This document shows, piece by piece, positions 16,819-25,440 of a stretch of DNA of 64,000 bases; within the stretch, counting starts at the first letter, position 1, and each line of letters begins with the position of its first letter. The position numbers were made by a program, and so were the translations under genes. Origin of the DNA: Metasolibacillus sp. (GTDB lineage Bacteria; Bacillota; Bacilli; Bacillales_A; Planococcaceae); contig NZ_JAMBIZ010000015.1 in assembly GCF_025291715.1 (NCBI RefSeq), forward strand, positions 18,872-82,871. Direction: 5' to 3'. The notes beneath the pieces were generated by a model. The model worked only from the letters and a program-made list of their open reading frames with translations, searched no databases and was not told where the DNA came from.

Positions 16819-18393
16819 TTACACTTGCAAAATATCGATATCTTTCAAATGTTGTTGATCTTGTTTACTATGTTTGCTTGAAGGTTGTGGCAACGGCTTA
16901 ATAGCGTGTAGTAATTGATTATCTTGCGCTAAAATTCCGTTTGACGTAATGCGTGCAGATTCCAGTATAATCGGCAAACCGCTTCCTGGATGTGTACCAC
17001 CTCCAACTAACCAACAATTATCGAGCTCTTCAAACTTATTGCGCGGGCGGAATGTTAACATCTGTGAAAGCTGATGACCTAAGTTAAATGTAGCCCCTTT
17101 ATAAACGCCTATTTCTTCTTCCCATATTCTTGGTGAAATCATTTTTTCTACTTCAATATATTGTTCAAAATTGTCTATTCCTAATTTTTCTCCTAACATT
17201 TTAATTAACATATCCCTGTAGTCTTTTTCACAATTTTGCCAATTAATTTTGCTGAAGTTATTCGGCACCGGAGCAAGTACATAAAGTGTTGACTTTCCCT
17301 CTGGTGCAACTGTCGGATCTGTAACAGCTGCATTTTGTATATAGATGGATGGGTCTTCAGATAAAATTTTCTCTTTTGTAATTTCTTCTACGTTTTTGCG
17401 ATAGTCTTTTGCAAACCAAATCGTATGGTGTGGTAAGTCAATTTTTTTATTAACACCTAAATATAGCATAAATGTTGAACAAGAATATTTTTTCTTGTTT
17501 AATTTTTTCTCTGAATACTTTTTCAGTGTGCCTTGTTTTACTAAGGTTGTCATCGCATGTGCAAAGTCTGCATTAATTACTATTTCATCTGCAGCAATTC
17601 GTTCACCACTTTCTAGTAATAAGCCTTTAACTTTACGACCTTCTAGCCACAATTGCGAAACAGGACAGTTTGTATGAATTTCCCCTCCTAGTTCTCTTAC
17701 GACTTGTGCCATAGCAACTGTTAATTGATTAATACCGCCTTGAATATGATACACACCGTACGCATGCTCAATATAAGACAAAATCGAAAATGCGCCAGGG
17801 CTTTCCCACGGTGACATCCCTAAATATTTCGATTGGAATGTAAAGGCAAGTTGTAGCTCTTCATGTATATAATAGCGACCTAATTTGTCCATCAACGACT
17901 TGCCAATTTCCAGCTCCCCTAGCGCTTTTAACACTTTCGGCTGCATTAAGTCTATTATACGATTCATTGATGTTTGTAAGACAGGAGCTAGCTTTTCCAA
18001 TTTCCGTTCTGTCTCTTCCATATAACGTCTATATCCTTCACCATCTCCTGGGAACAACTCCTCGATTTGTCTCACCATCTCTTCGCGGTTTCGTGTCATA
18101 TTTATCTTTTGATCGTGGTAAATCAGTTGGTACATTGGGTTTAAATCAATTAAATTGACATAATCGTGAATATTTCTTCCTGTCAACTCAAATATTTCCT
18201 CTACAATATAAAGCATATTCAAAAAAGTAGGTCCCATATCAAAACGGTAATCACCTAGTATTATTTCGCTCGTTCTACCGCCAACATAAGGTTGTTTCTC
18301 ATAAATATTAACGCGATACCCTTTTGTAGCTAGCAGCATAGCCGCTGCTAAACCACCTGGTCCTGCTCCAACAATTGCAATATTTTTTGCCAT
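16819..18393 (-). CDS. Phytoene/diapophytoene desaturase family (CrtI/CrtN-like)
   Basis: FAD-dependent carotenoid desaturase or related carotenoid oxidase. Seen in 524 aa: dinucleotide-binding GAGPGGLAAAML at residue 9, YEKQPYVGGRTSE, and the C-terminal family signature LVGGGTHPGSGLPIILESARITS. The ATG at 18393 has GGAGGG 8 bases before it. In low-GC Gram-positives such enzymes act on C30 diapophytoene or on C30 aldehydes (CrtP/CrtNb). No squalene/phytoene synthase (crtM/crtB) lies nearby, so the substrate must come from elsewhere. Its promoter carries tandem TTGTACA repeats that suggest control by the nearby CarH/LitR-like regulator. Confidence 0.85.
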   Translation of the reverse strand: MAKNIAIVGAGPGGLAAAMLLATKGYRVNIYEKQPYVGGRTSEIILGDYRFDMGPTFLNMLYIVEEIFELTGRNIHDYVNLIDLNPMYQLIYHDQKINMTRNREEMVRQIEELFPGDGEGYRRYMEETERKLEKLAPVLQTSMNRIIDLMQPKVLKALGELEIGKSLMDKLGRYYIHEELQLAFTFQSKYLGMSPWESPGAFSILSYIEHAYGVYHIQGGINQLTVAMAQVVRELGGEIHTNCPVSQLWLEGRKVKGLLLESGERIAADEIVINADFAHAMTTLVKQGTLKKYSEKKLNKKKYSCSTFMLYLGVNKKIDLPHHTIWFAKDYRKNVEEITKEKILSEDPSIYIQNAAVTDPTVAPEGKSTLYVLAPVPNNFSKINWQNCEKDYRDMLIKMLGEKLGIDNFEQYIEVEKMISPRIWEEEIGVYKGATFNLGHQLSQMLTFRPRNKFEELDNCWLVGGGTHPGSGLPIILESARITSNGILAQDNQLLHAIKPLPQPSSKHSKQDQQHLKDIDILQV

Positions 18394-18478
18394 TTCAATT
18401 TCCCTCCAGACTTCTGTCGCCATTAGCCATTTCCCTTATTTTTATTTTTAAAAAAGGTTGCTTAACGTTATACATCAG

Positions 18479-18539
18479 TTGTACAAAAATTATACAACTT
18501 AATGATTGTATTGTACAACATTTTTTAAGTGTTGGACAA
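18479..18539 (-). promoter_or_regulatory. crt promoter with four phased TTGTNCAA/TTGTATAA boxes
   Basis: Minus-strand boxes at 18539-18532 (TTGTCCAA), 18518-18511 (TTGTACAA), 18497-18490 (TTGTATAA) and 18486-18479 (TTGTACAA), with starts 21, 21 and 11 bases apart. TTGTAC at 18518-18513 and TATAAT in the third box (18 bases apart) can serve as -35 and -10, so bound protein would block polymerase. The nTnnACA form and 11-bp spacing match what I recall of CarH/LitR operators. Confidence 0.6.
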
Positions 18540-18577
18540 AAAAATAGTTTTTGTAAAAATTTCTTCATATCTCACTA

Positions 18578-18619
18578 AAAAAAGGTTAAAACAAAGTAAA
18601 AATTGTTTTAACCTTTTTT
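18578..18619 (-). terminator. Strong bidirectional terminator after the EAL gene
   Basis: Arms 18578-18594 and 18603-18619 are exact reverse complements (17 bp), with poly-A and poly-T ends. It abuts the EAL gene stop and isolates the crt promoter from read-through. Confidence 0.9.
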
Positions 18620-19621
18620 CTATATAACGATGGATTGTTGCGGTGTTGTGGCTGGCTTGCCAAAAAAGTAACCTTGAAAAAGTTTATAACCTTGTTGTTG
18701 TAGCCATATGAAATCTCGCCTATTTTCAATACCTTCTGCTAAAGGAATCGCCCCTACTTCTTGCGCTTTTCGCAAAAAATTTAGGGCCATTTTTTGTTTC
18801 ATCTCATCGATGCTTACATCTTGACTATACTTCATATCTAATTTCATATAGTGCGGTTTCAATTCGGCAAGCACCTCCAGCGTACTATGCCCTTCACCTA
18901 CATCATCGAGAGCATACTGAAAACCTTTTTCATTGTAGTATCGCAAAATCTTCTTCAAATGATTGATATCTTCTACTTTATCGGTCTCTACTACTTCAAA
19001 AACAAACTGTTGAAAGTCCACACCTGTCTTTTTAGCTAGTTGCATTGTGGAACGCAAACAAAATTCAGGTGAATAAATGGATGTCGGAATAAAATTAATA
19101 AATGTTTTTTTCTTTAATTGTGTTGAATATTCGACTGCCTTCATACGACAAAGGCGATCGAGTGCATAAAGCCGCCCCCTCTGCCTCGCTGCTACAAATA
19201 CTTCATTTGGAAACTTCAACGTTCCGTCTTCATTCGGAAAGCGCGCTAATACTTCATAGCCGAAAATCTCCTCATGTTCATCTATAATCGGTTGCGAATA
19301 GCAAACAACCGCTTTGCGACGGATGATATCATCAATCCATTGCGCCTCTAGTATAGTTGTTACTTCTTTTAATGGACGCCATTCGGCTTGTTGGTGGCGA
19401 AAATATAGCTCGTCTATTGCCATAAAATCTTGTGCAAAATCAAGCAATTCACGTACTACGCTCTCACTAACGATATAGTAATTTTTCACTTTTTGTGCAG
19501 CTATGCCGAGTCTCTTGAAATAATTTACTAGTATTTGTTCCATCGACTCATTTTGTTGTCCAGCTATTTTTATATCAAAATTCAATTCATACATTATACA
19601 ATTTCTACACCCCATACACAT
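18620..19621 (-). CDS. EAL-domain c-di-GMP phosphodiesterase with N-terminal Cys cluster
   Basis: 333 residues. The C-terminal EAL domain (about 95-330) keeps the expected residues: YEVLARF for ExL, FINFIP, FEVVETD, DDVGEG, MKLD, AEGIEN and QGYFFGKP, so hydrolysis of c-di-GMP to pGpG is likely. The N-terminus reads MCMGCRNC, a CxxCxxC array that could bind a metal or Fe-S cluster; residues 10-90 are a sensor-like region that I do not recognise. The ATG at 19621 has AAAGGAG 6 bases upstream. It follows the CarH/LitR-like gene by 24 bases, so the two form an operon linking a light/B12-type sensor to c-di-GMP turnover. Confidence 0.85.
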   Translation of the reverse strand: MCMGCRNCIMYELNFDIKIAGQQNESMEQILVNYFKRLGIAAQKVKNYYIVSESVVRELLDFAQDFMAIDELYFRHQQAEWRPLKEVTTILEAQWIDDIIRRKAVVCYSQPIIDEHEEIFGYEVLARFPNEDGTLKFPNEVFVAARQRGRLYALDRLCRMKAVEYSTQLKKKTFINFIPTSIYSPEFCLRSTMQLAKKTGVDFQQFVFEVVETDKVEDINHLKKILRYYNEKGFQYALDDVGEGHSTLEVLAELKPHYMKLDMKYSQDVSIDEMKQKMALNFLRKAQEVGAIPLAEGIENRRDFIWLQQQGYKLFQGYFFGKPATTPQQSIVI

Positions 19622-19645
19622 GTCCCTCTCCTTTTCTTTCAAACA

Positions 19646-20557
19646 TTACGATTTCTTCAATATTTCTCCCAAGTCGTTCGTCATATATATAGCTCGTAAA
19701 TCGGCTTGGTTCAAAAAGCGAAATGTCCCAGCCCCCCCGATGTAAAACTGAATATCCTTTTGACTTATAGCAAAATCGTCTAACTCCTTGATTGCCCTAG
19801 GGTAAAGTTCGAAAGGTTGTGTCGTCATAGCTGACAGTAAGACAACTTGCGGTTGCAATTTAACAATTAAAGATTCTATAGCTCCAAGAGCAGGTGAACT
19901 ACCTATCAAAACTGTGCGCCAACCTGCAATTGCCGCATGTAACAGTAAAATATGCAACTGTATTTCATGCTGCTCACCAGGTAAGCAAGCCCCTAGCAGT
20001 ATTGGCGCTTTTTGTGATACTTCATAGTTACGTCTAATTTGCACTAAATAATCCCGCACAACCATTGAACAAAACGCTTCTTGGTACTCACTCCAACGTC
20101 CTTCTTGCCACGCCATGCCAACTTTCATTAAAAGTGGTACGACCACTTCTTGCAAAAACTGTTGAAGCCCTAGCATTTGATGTGCGTTCGATAACAAACG
20201 ACTAAGCTCAACTTCATTGCATTTTTCACCTTCTTGTAACAACATCTCAATAATATGGTCGCCACTGTTAGCTTCAAATACTATCTCCACTTCGCTAAAC
20301 ACAAAGTCGTTGTTTGGTCTTTGTTGCTCTACAATAATTGCCGCAGCCTGCTTAATCGAATAGCCTTCTTCAATCAAGCGCTGTGCTTTTTTCAAAATAT
20401 CAATGTCTGCTACCATATAAACACGATGCCCATTTTCTAAACGACGTGGTTGAATAAGTTGATAGCGCTGTTCCCACTTTCTTATAACTTGCTTAGACAA
20501 CCCCGTAATATCAGATACTTGTGTAATGTTGTACCAATTTCCATTGTTTAACTTCAT
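19646..20557 (-). CDS. MerR-family regulator with B12-binding domain (CarH/LitR-like)
   Basis: Residues 8-75 are a MerR DNA-binding domain (ITQVSDITGLSKQVIRKWEQRYQLIQPRR); residues 90-180 the helical cap and 185-300 the cobalamin-binding fold. CarH uses a W-x9-EH motif and ExHxxG. Here W150 and E160 are kept but A161 replaces the His, Q151 follows W150, and the second motif is E195-Q-H197-E-I-Q200, so the lower cobalt ligand His is kept but Gly is not. Light-dependent adenosylcobalamin sensing is possible but the chemistry may differ. Likely targets in this window are the crt and hemAT promoters. Operon with the EAL gene. Confidence 0.8.
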   Translation of the reverse strand: MKLNNGNWYNITQVSDITGLSKQVIRKWEQRYQLIQPRRLENGHRVYMVADIDILKKAQRLIEEGYSIKQAAAIIVEQQRPNNDFVFSEVEIVFEANSGDHIIEMLLQEGEKCNEVELSRLLSNAHQMLGLQQFLQEVVVPLLMKVGMAWQEGRWSEYQEAFCSMVVRDYLVQIRRNYEVSQKAPILLGACLPGEQHEIQLHILLLHAAIAGWRTVLIGSSPALGAIESLIVKLQPQVVLLSAMTTQPFELYPRAIKELDDFAISQKDIQFYIGGAGTFRFLNQADLRAIYMTNDLGEILKKS

Positions 20558-20707
20558 TCATAATCAACCTCTAAAAAATTTGATAACCATCTAAAACTTT
20601 TACTCCGAAACTATCATGTACTGTCTGTTTAAGCCAACAATCCTTCACAATACTATTTTAACACGCCTACAAGGAAAAACCTCTAACTACAAAATTATAA
20701 TACTTTA

Positions 20708-22015
20708 TTATAAGTGCATCGTAGTTGCATACAATTGGCTCGCTGTATTCGCAACGGTTTTTGTTTCTTGTCCAATGGAACTAATTACTTCTTTCAAGTT
20801 AGCAACTTCAACAGCTACTCTTTTAATTTGTTCCTCATTTTCAATAAGTTCATGTAAAATTTGGTGCAACTTATTTTGCACGCTCGCAGATACTCGGCCC
20901 CCAGACTCTACCCTTGCTTGCACATCATAAATCATTTCTACAGCTTTCACCGTTAAATTGCTCGATGTTTGTATAAGATTCGTAATATTTTCTACTGAAT
21001 TTTTCGACTGCTCAGCGAGTTTGCGGACTTCCTGCGCAACAACAGCAAAACCTTTTCCATGCTCTCCAGCCCGCGCCGCTTCAATTGCGGCATTTAAAGC
21101 AAGTAAATTCGTTTGCTCCGCTATATTTTTAACTAACGTAACAATCGAAATAATTTGATCTGAGGATACTTTCAATTCTTCTGTCACTTGCCCCATATGC
21201 TTTGCGCTCGACGCAATCTTCATGATTTCATCGTCAAGTTTTATCATCTCTTCAATTCCACTCACCGCATCTGTATTAATTAGTTGTACAGTATCGACAT
21301 TAGCTTTCACGGTATTATTAATGCGGTTCGTGAAAAAATTCACTTTTTCAATTGAAGTGTTCGTTTCATCCGTCAAATCGGCTAGATTTTTACTAATTTC
21401 CGATATTTTACTTTTCAATTGATTTTTAACGACATTGTATTGTTGATTTCTTAAATTGATATTTTCATTATCATATTCTTCAAGAACAATTTGCATTTCA
21501 AGATTAATCAGTTTTGAAACAGTAAAGATAATTTCTTCACGCTCTATCGGATTGACAACATCCTTCACAATTAGCGAAATCATCATTTCTTGCAATTGTA
21601 GAAAAGTACCCATATACCATTTAGGATCTAAACCTATTTTAAAATGCATACGCGCTAACTTTCTCTTACGCTCAAGCGATTCCTCGTCAATAACTCCATC
21701 AAACATCGCAATAATATAAGCCCCTAATTTTCTCTTCAAAGGCTCCACCTGCGTACGTTGCTCAATAATATGTCGCAATTTCTGTACTTTTAACACGTTC
21801 TTATAAAACACATCTGTCACTTCTTGTATACCTTGTGATATATAAATTTGATATGATTTCAATCTATACAAATCTTCCTCCTGAAGATTAATTAGATCCA
21901 TCTGCTCCTGAAGTTCAGGCATACTTCCAAGCGCTACAATCGGCTTGAAATTCAAGGATTGTGCAACTTTGCCCTTACTGTCATTTGGTACTTCTCTTCT
22001 CCACCAACTTATCAC
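20708..22015 (-). CDS. hemAT: HemAT-like globin-coupled aerotaxis transducer
   Basis: Heme-based oxygen sensor for aerotaxis. The first about 180 residues form a protoglobin domain: FYKNVLKV near 70 and the proximal histidine H124 in [16 protein letters not shown], equivalent to His123 of B. subtilis HemAT. The C-terminal methyl-accepting signalling domain has the hairpin tip [41 protein letters not shown]. There are no membrane spans, so it is cytosolic and would couple to CheA/CheW. Start is GTG with GGAGAG 6 bases upstream. Its promoter carries two 11-bp direct repeats like those at the crt promoter. Confidence 0.92.
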   Translation of the reverse strand: MISWWRREVPNDSKGKVAQSLNFKPIVALGSMPELQEQMDLINLQEEDLYRLKSYQIYISQGIQEVTDVFYKNVLKVQKLRHIIEQRTQVEPLKRKLGAYIIAMFDGVIDEESLERKRKLARMHFKIGLDPKWYMGTFLQLQEMMISLIVKDVVNPIEREEIIFTVSKLINLEMQIVLEEYDNENINLRNQQYNVVKNQLKSKISEISKNLADLTDETNTSIEKVNFFTNRINNTVKANVDTVQLINTDAVSGIEEMIKLDDEIMKIASSAKHMGQVTEELKVSSDQIISIVTLVKNIAEQTNLLALNAAIEAARAGEHGKGFAVVAQEVRKLAEQSKNSVENITNLIQTSSNLTVKAVEMIYDVQARVESGGRVSASVQNKLHQILHELIENEEQIKRVAVEVANLKEVISSIGQETKTVANTASQLYATTMHL

Positions 22016-22035
22016 ACAAATCTCTCCATTCTTTT

Positions 22036-22076
22036 TGTATAACTTCTGTATAACATTGTGTATTTTATATTGTCAA
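22036..22076 (-). promoter_or_regulatory. hemAT promoter with tandem 11-bp GTTATACA repeats
   Basis: TTGACA (22076-22071), an 18-base spacer and TATACA as -10, on the minus strand. GTTATACA occurs at 22054-22047 and 22043-22036, exactly 11 bases apart, the first covering the -10. The boxes match the crt promoter repeats (TTGTACA/TTATACA). Confidence 0.55.
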
Positions 22077-22120
22077 CAATAACTTACACTGAAAAAGCAC
22101 AAATAAAGATTATAACTAAA

Positions 22121-22153
22121 ATGTTGCTTACCTGGTCAGCAACATCTTATTTT
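22121..22153 (+). terminator. Orphan hairpin with T tract
   Basis: ATGTTGCT/AGCAACAT arms with a 9-base loop followed by CTTATTTTTTT. No plus-strand gene precedes it; it lies between the hemAT promoter and the MATE gene, so it could end a small RNA or be a relic. Confidence 0.4.
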
Positions 22154-22175
22154 TTTATACTAAGTACAGGGTAGA

Positions 22176-22328
22176 ATGTTATCTTTATTTATGAAGCAGT
22201 ATTCAAATCAGATTATAAAGAAATACCAAGCAAGGAAGGCCGCATATGACCATCTCTTTTCGCCTTCCGAAATAAAGTTAGCGACTTTCGATAAAGAATA
22301 TGATACGATACTTGTTGCTTTGATTTGA
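22176..22328 (+). CDS. Possible 50-aa ORF upstream of the MATE gene
   Basis: Open frame from ATG 22176 to TGA 22328, with AGGGTAGA before it as a weak ribosome site. The peptide is basic at its N-terminal half and resembles nothing that I recognise. It contains an inverted repeat (GGAAGGC/GCCTTCC). It may be a leader peptide, a gene remnant or chance; evidence is weak. Confidence 0.2.
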   Translation: MLSLFMKQYSNQIIKKYQARKAAYDHLFSPSEIKLATFDKEYDTILVALI

Positions 22329-22352
22329 TATCGGATAGAAAAGAGGTTTTTT

Positions 22353-23702
22353 ATGGCGAAGAAAACGAAAGAACTTGGCCTATTTCAATTGACTTGGCCA
22401 CTCTTTTTAGAATTATTTTTATTTATGTTAATGGGGCTAGCAGATACGCTGATGCTCAGTGCCGTTTCAGATGAAGCGGTAGCTGGAGTTGGTGCAGCAA
22501 ATCAATATATCCAAATTGCTATTTTAATATTAGGTGTTATCGGCTCAGGTGCTGCCATCGTTGTTTCTCAATATTTAGGCTCGAAGCGCTTTAAAGAGGC
22601 TTCCAAAATTTCAGCGTTGTCAGTGTCGCTCAACCTTTGTGTCGGTATTATAATGAGTGCGCTGTTTATCTTATTCTCAAATAACATTATGACGATGATG
22701 AATTTACAAGGAAATGTCCTGCTATTTGCACAAAGCTATCTTGGCATTGTCGGTGGCTTTATTTTCCTGCAAGCATTAATTAATTCATTATCTGCCGTTA
22801 TTCGTGTAAACGGTTGGACAAAGCAAACAATGTATGTGTCACTTGGCATGAACGTCATCCATTTAATTTTAAATTATATTTTGATTTTCGGAAAATTCGG
22901 CGCACCTGCAATGGGTGTTGAAGGTGCAGCTATTTCTTCTGTTATTAGCCGTGCGCTCGCTGCTGTCGTGTTTTTCTGGCTGCTCTATCAGGCGCTGGAG
23001 GTACGTGTAAAATTACAATACTATTATACTTTTTCCAAAGACTATATTAAGAAAATTTTACAAATCGGAATCCCTTCTGCTTTAGAGCAGGTGCTTTATC
23101 AAACTGCACAAATTGTTTTCTTATATTATGTTACGTATATAGGCGCAGCCTCTCTTGCAGCACGTCAATATGTCGTCAATATTTCCATGTTTACTTATTT
23201 ATTCGCAATGGCAATCGGGATGGGAACGGCAATTTTAATCGGGCGCCATGTTGGAGCAGGTGAACAGGAAATCGCCTATAAACGCGGCTGGTTTAGTGTG
23301 AAAACTGCTTTAATTTTCACACTCGTTATGGTAGCAGTCGTCATGCTTTTCCGTGAGCAATTCGTTCAGCTATTTACAAAGGACCCTGAAATTATAGCCA
23401 TTGCCTCAGCTGTCCTGCTATTAAGTATTTTACTTGAAACAGGACGGACAATTAATATTACGATTATTAACGCATTGCGTGCATCCGGTGACGCACGCTT
23501 CCCCGTGAAAATCGGCTTCATTTCAATGATTTGTATGAGCTTACCACTAGGTTATTTATTCGTCTTCGTCCTTGATATGGGATTGGTTGGTGTATGGTTA
23601 GCTATTGCAGCAGATGAGTGGCTACGCGCAATTCTTGTATTACTACGATGGAAAAGCCGAAAATGGGAGCGCTACGCTATCGTTACGGCAAAAGCAGAAT
23701 AA
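22353..23702 (+). CDS. MATE-family efflux transporter
   Basis: 449 residues, 12 hydrophobic segments in two pseudo-symmetric halves, with MATE hallmarks such as WPLFLELFLFMLMGLADTLMLS at the start, VSQYLGSK and GIPSALEQVLYQ at the start of the second half. Na+ or H+ driven export of cationic drugs or metabolites is the family role. AGAGG lies 8 bases before the ATG. It is the only plus-strand gene in the first 32 kb. Ends in a bidirectional terminator facing the chemoreceptor gene. Confidence 0.88.
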   Translation: MAKKTKELGLFQLTWPLFLELFLFMLMGLADTLMLSAVSDEAVAGVGAANQYIQIAILILGVIGSGAAIVVSQYLGSKRFKEASKISALSVSLNLCVGIIMSALFILFSNNIMTMMNLQGNVLLFAQSYLGIVGGFIFLQALINSLSAVIRVNGWTKQTMYVSLGMNVIHLILNYILIFGKFGAPAMGVEGAAISSVISRALAAVVFFWLLYQALEVRVKLQYYYTFSKDYIKKILQIGIPSALEQVLYQTAQIVFLYYVTYIGAASLAARQYVVNISMFTYLFAMAIGMGTAILIGRHVGAGEQEIAYKRGWFSVKTALIFTLVMVAVVMLFREQFVQLFTKDPEIIAIASAVLLLSILLETGRTINITIINALRASGDARFPVKIGFISMICMSLPLGYLFVFVLDMGLVGVWLAIAADEWLRAILVLLRWKSRKWERYAIVTAKAE

Positions 23703-23709
23703 AAACAAT

Positions 23710-23743
23710 GGCTGTGCGGCGCTCTTGCCACACAGCCTTATTT
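23710..23743. terminator. Bidirectional terminator between MATE and chemoreceptor genes
   Basis: GGCTGTG (23710-23716) and CACAGCC (23731-23737), a 14-base loop, then TTATTTTT. Serves the converging genes. Confidence 0.8.
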
Positions 23744-25255
23744 TTATGAAAATTGCTGCTGCAACGACTGGCTTAATGAGCCAAGCTCTTCAATTTCCTC
23801 ATCTACTTGCTTCGCTGATTCTATTTGCTGGTCGCCGATTGCTCTTAACCTCTCTACAGAATCAAAGCCTCTTTCCGTAACAGCTAAAACTTGCTGCATA
23901 TTTTCTGTTACATCTGTCGTATCACGATGAATCGCTGTCATCATATTGTTCATTTCAATAATACATTGCAGCATTTGCTGAATCATTTGATGTATTTTTC
24001 CAAAATCAGCAGCGAATGACTCTACATTTGTTGTTGATTGTTGGATAGCCTGTTGACCGACATTAACATGCCCAACATTCGCTTCACTTTCCTCACCAAT
24101 CGTTGTAATAATTGCTTGTATTTCCTCCGCCGCACTTCGACTTTGATCAGATAATTTACGAATCTCATCTGCTACGACCGCAAATCCTTTACCGTGCTCT
24201 CCAGCCCTTGCTGCTTCAATTGATGCATTTAATGCTAATAAATTTGTTTGATCTGCAATTGCTTGAATCATGCTTGTCATACTTTGTGCCGCAAGCGCTG
24301 ATTGCTGTAACGATTTCATCGATGAAACGATAACGGAAGTTGTGTGTAATACATTTTTATTTTGCTCCTGTATTATCTCAAGTCTGCCATAGCTTTCAGT
24401 TACTGCTTTTTCTGTTGTTGTTGCTTCTCCTTGAATTTCCTCAAAGGAATCGAATGTTTTTTGAATTGAATGATGAATGCGCCCAAGATTGTCATTAACA
24501 TATTGAATTGAATCAATTTGCATTGATAGTCCTTGCGTTACCTCATCAAATGAATGCCCCATTGCCTCATTCGATTTCAAATTTTCCTCAGATTTACTCG
24601 AAACGTTCATTGAAGCTGATTGGATGCGCTCAGATAGCTTTTCAACCTGCTGTACTAAATGGATTAAGCTTTCTTCCTTGCTACGCTTCTCTTCCTCAAG
24701 TTGCTTCGTTATCGCATTTTTCGACAAAATTTGCTTAATTGTTGCATAGCTAGTTAATAATAAAAAGATTGCATGGATAACTAACATAAGGAAGGTATAT
24801 TGGTCTGTTCCAAAAACAATTTGTGGAATAAAGAAGTAACCTGCAACATGCTGTACTGCAAACAGTACCGTCATTAAAATCATTAATCGTACTTGCTCAT
24901 AATAAGCAATGATCGCTAACACCATAAAAATCGAAAAGTGAAACTCCACTCCTCCACCAGCACTACTAATAATAGCCATACTACCGAATGTTTGCGTTAA
25001 TGTATTAATCCATGGCAGTAAATGGTGCTCTGAGTTTTTAATATAAAGCACAATTCCCCATGCTAAAAATAAGAAAGGAATAATGAAAAATATATATCTC
25101 CCTACTATAGTACCTGTTGAAACTTCTGTAACTGCCCCATGTGAATTATGCTTGCTTAATAAATGAAAATACTTCTCCAGTACAAAAACAATTATATTAA
25201 TCCCAACCGTTAAAGCCGCTAATCTGAGCATTAAATAATTCTTTTTATATTGCAT
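23744..25255 (-). CDS. Methyl-accepting chemotaxis protein with multi-span membrane sensor
   Basis: 503 residues. The first about 190 hold six hydrophobic segments, including [22 protein letters not shown], a conserved pattern of a membrane-embedded sensor found in some chemoreceptors and kinases. There is no large extracellular ligand domain. The cytoplasmic signalling domain includes the hairpin tip [45 protein letters not shown]. The ATG at 25255 has GGAGGG upstream; the longer frame to 25291 has no ribosome site. Signal probably sensed within the membrane; the stimulus is unknown. Confidence 0.86.
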   Translation of the reverse strand: MQYKKNYLMLRLAALTVGINIIVFVLEKYFHLLSKHNSHGAVTEVSTGTIVGRYIFFIIPFLFLAWGIVLYIKNSEHHLLPWINTLTQTFGSMAIISSAGGGVEFHFSIFMVLAIIAYYEQVRLMILMTVLFAVQHVAGYFFIPQIVFGTDQYTFLMLVIHAIFLLLTSYATIKQILSKNAITKQLEEEKRSKEESLIHLVQQVEKLSERIQSASMNVSSKSEENLKSNEAMGHSFDEVTQGLSMQIDSIQYVNDNLGRIHHSIQKTFDSFEEIQGEATTTEKAVTESYGRLEIIQEQNKNVLHTTSVIVSSMKSLQQSALAAQSMTSMIQAIADQTNLLALNASIEAARAGEHGKGFAVVADEIRKLSDQSRSAAEEIQAIITTIGEESEANVGHVNVGQQAIQQSTTNVESFAADFGKIHQMIQQMLQCIIEMNNMMTAIHRDTTDVTENMQQVLAVTERGFDSVERLRAIGDQQIESAKQVDEEIEELGSLSQSLQQQFS

Positions 25256-25390
25256 AACACTCCCTCCTCTTCCTTTATTCCTAGTTTGCAATATGTAATG
25301 TTTCTAAAAAAGATATATAATTACTATATTACTATGTGGACCTAAACAAATTCTGTGCAATATTATAACTGTTAGTATCATATTACTATG

Positions 25391-25438
25391 AATAAAAAAA
25401 CTGCTGGAAAAGCACGTACTCATTTGCTTTTCCAACAG
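25391..25438 (-). terminator. Terminator of the seven-gene ABC/phosphoesterase operon
   Basis: Arms 25401-25414 and 25425-25438 pair with one mismatch; seven T follow on the minus strand. It lies directly after the PHP gene stop. Confidence 0.85.
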
Positions 25439-25440
25439 CT

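Noticed and set aside
20695..20713. Terminator after hemAT
   Set aside because: The stem TTATAATA/TATTATAA is purely A-T and weak; hemAT transcription may read into the regulator gene.
22121..22153. Riboswitch upstream of the MATE gene
   Set aside because: Only a single short stem and T tract is present, more than 190 bases from the gene, without conserved riboswitch cores.
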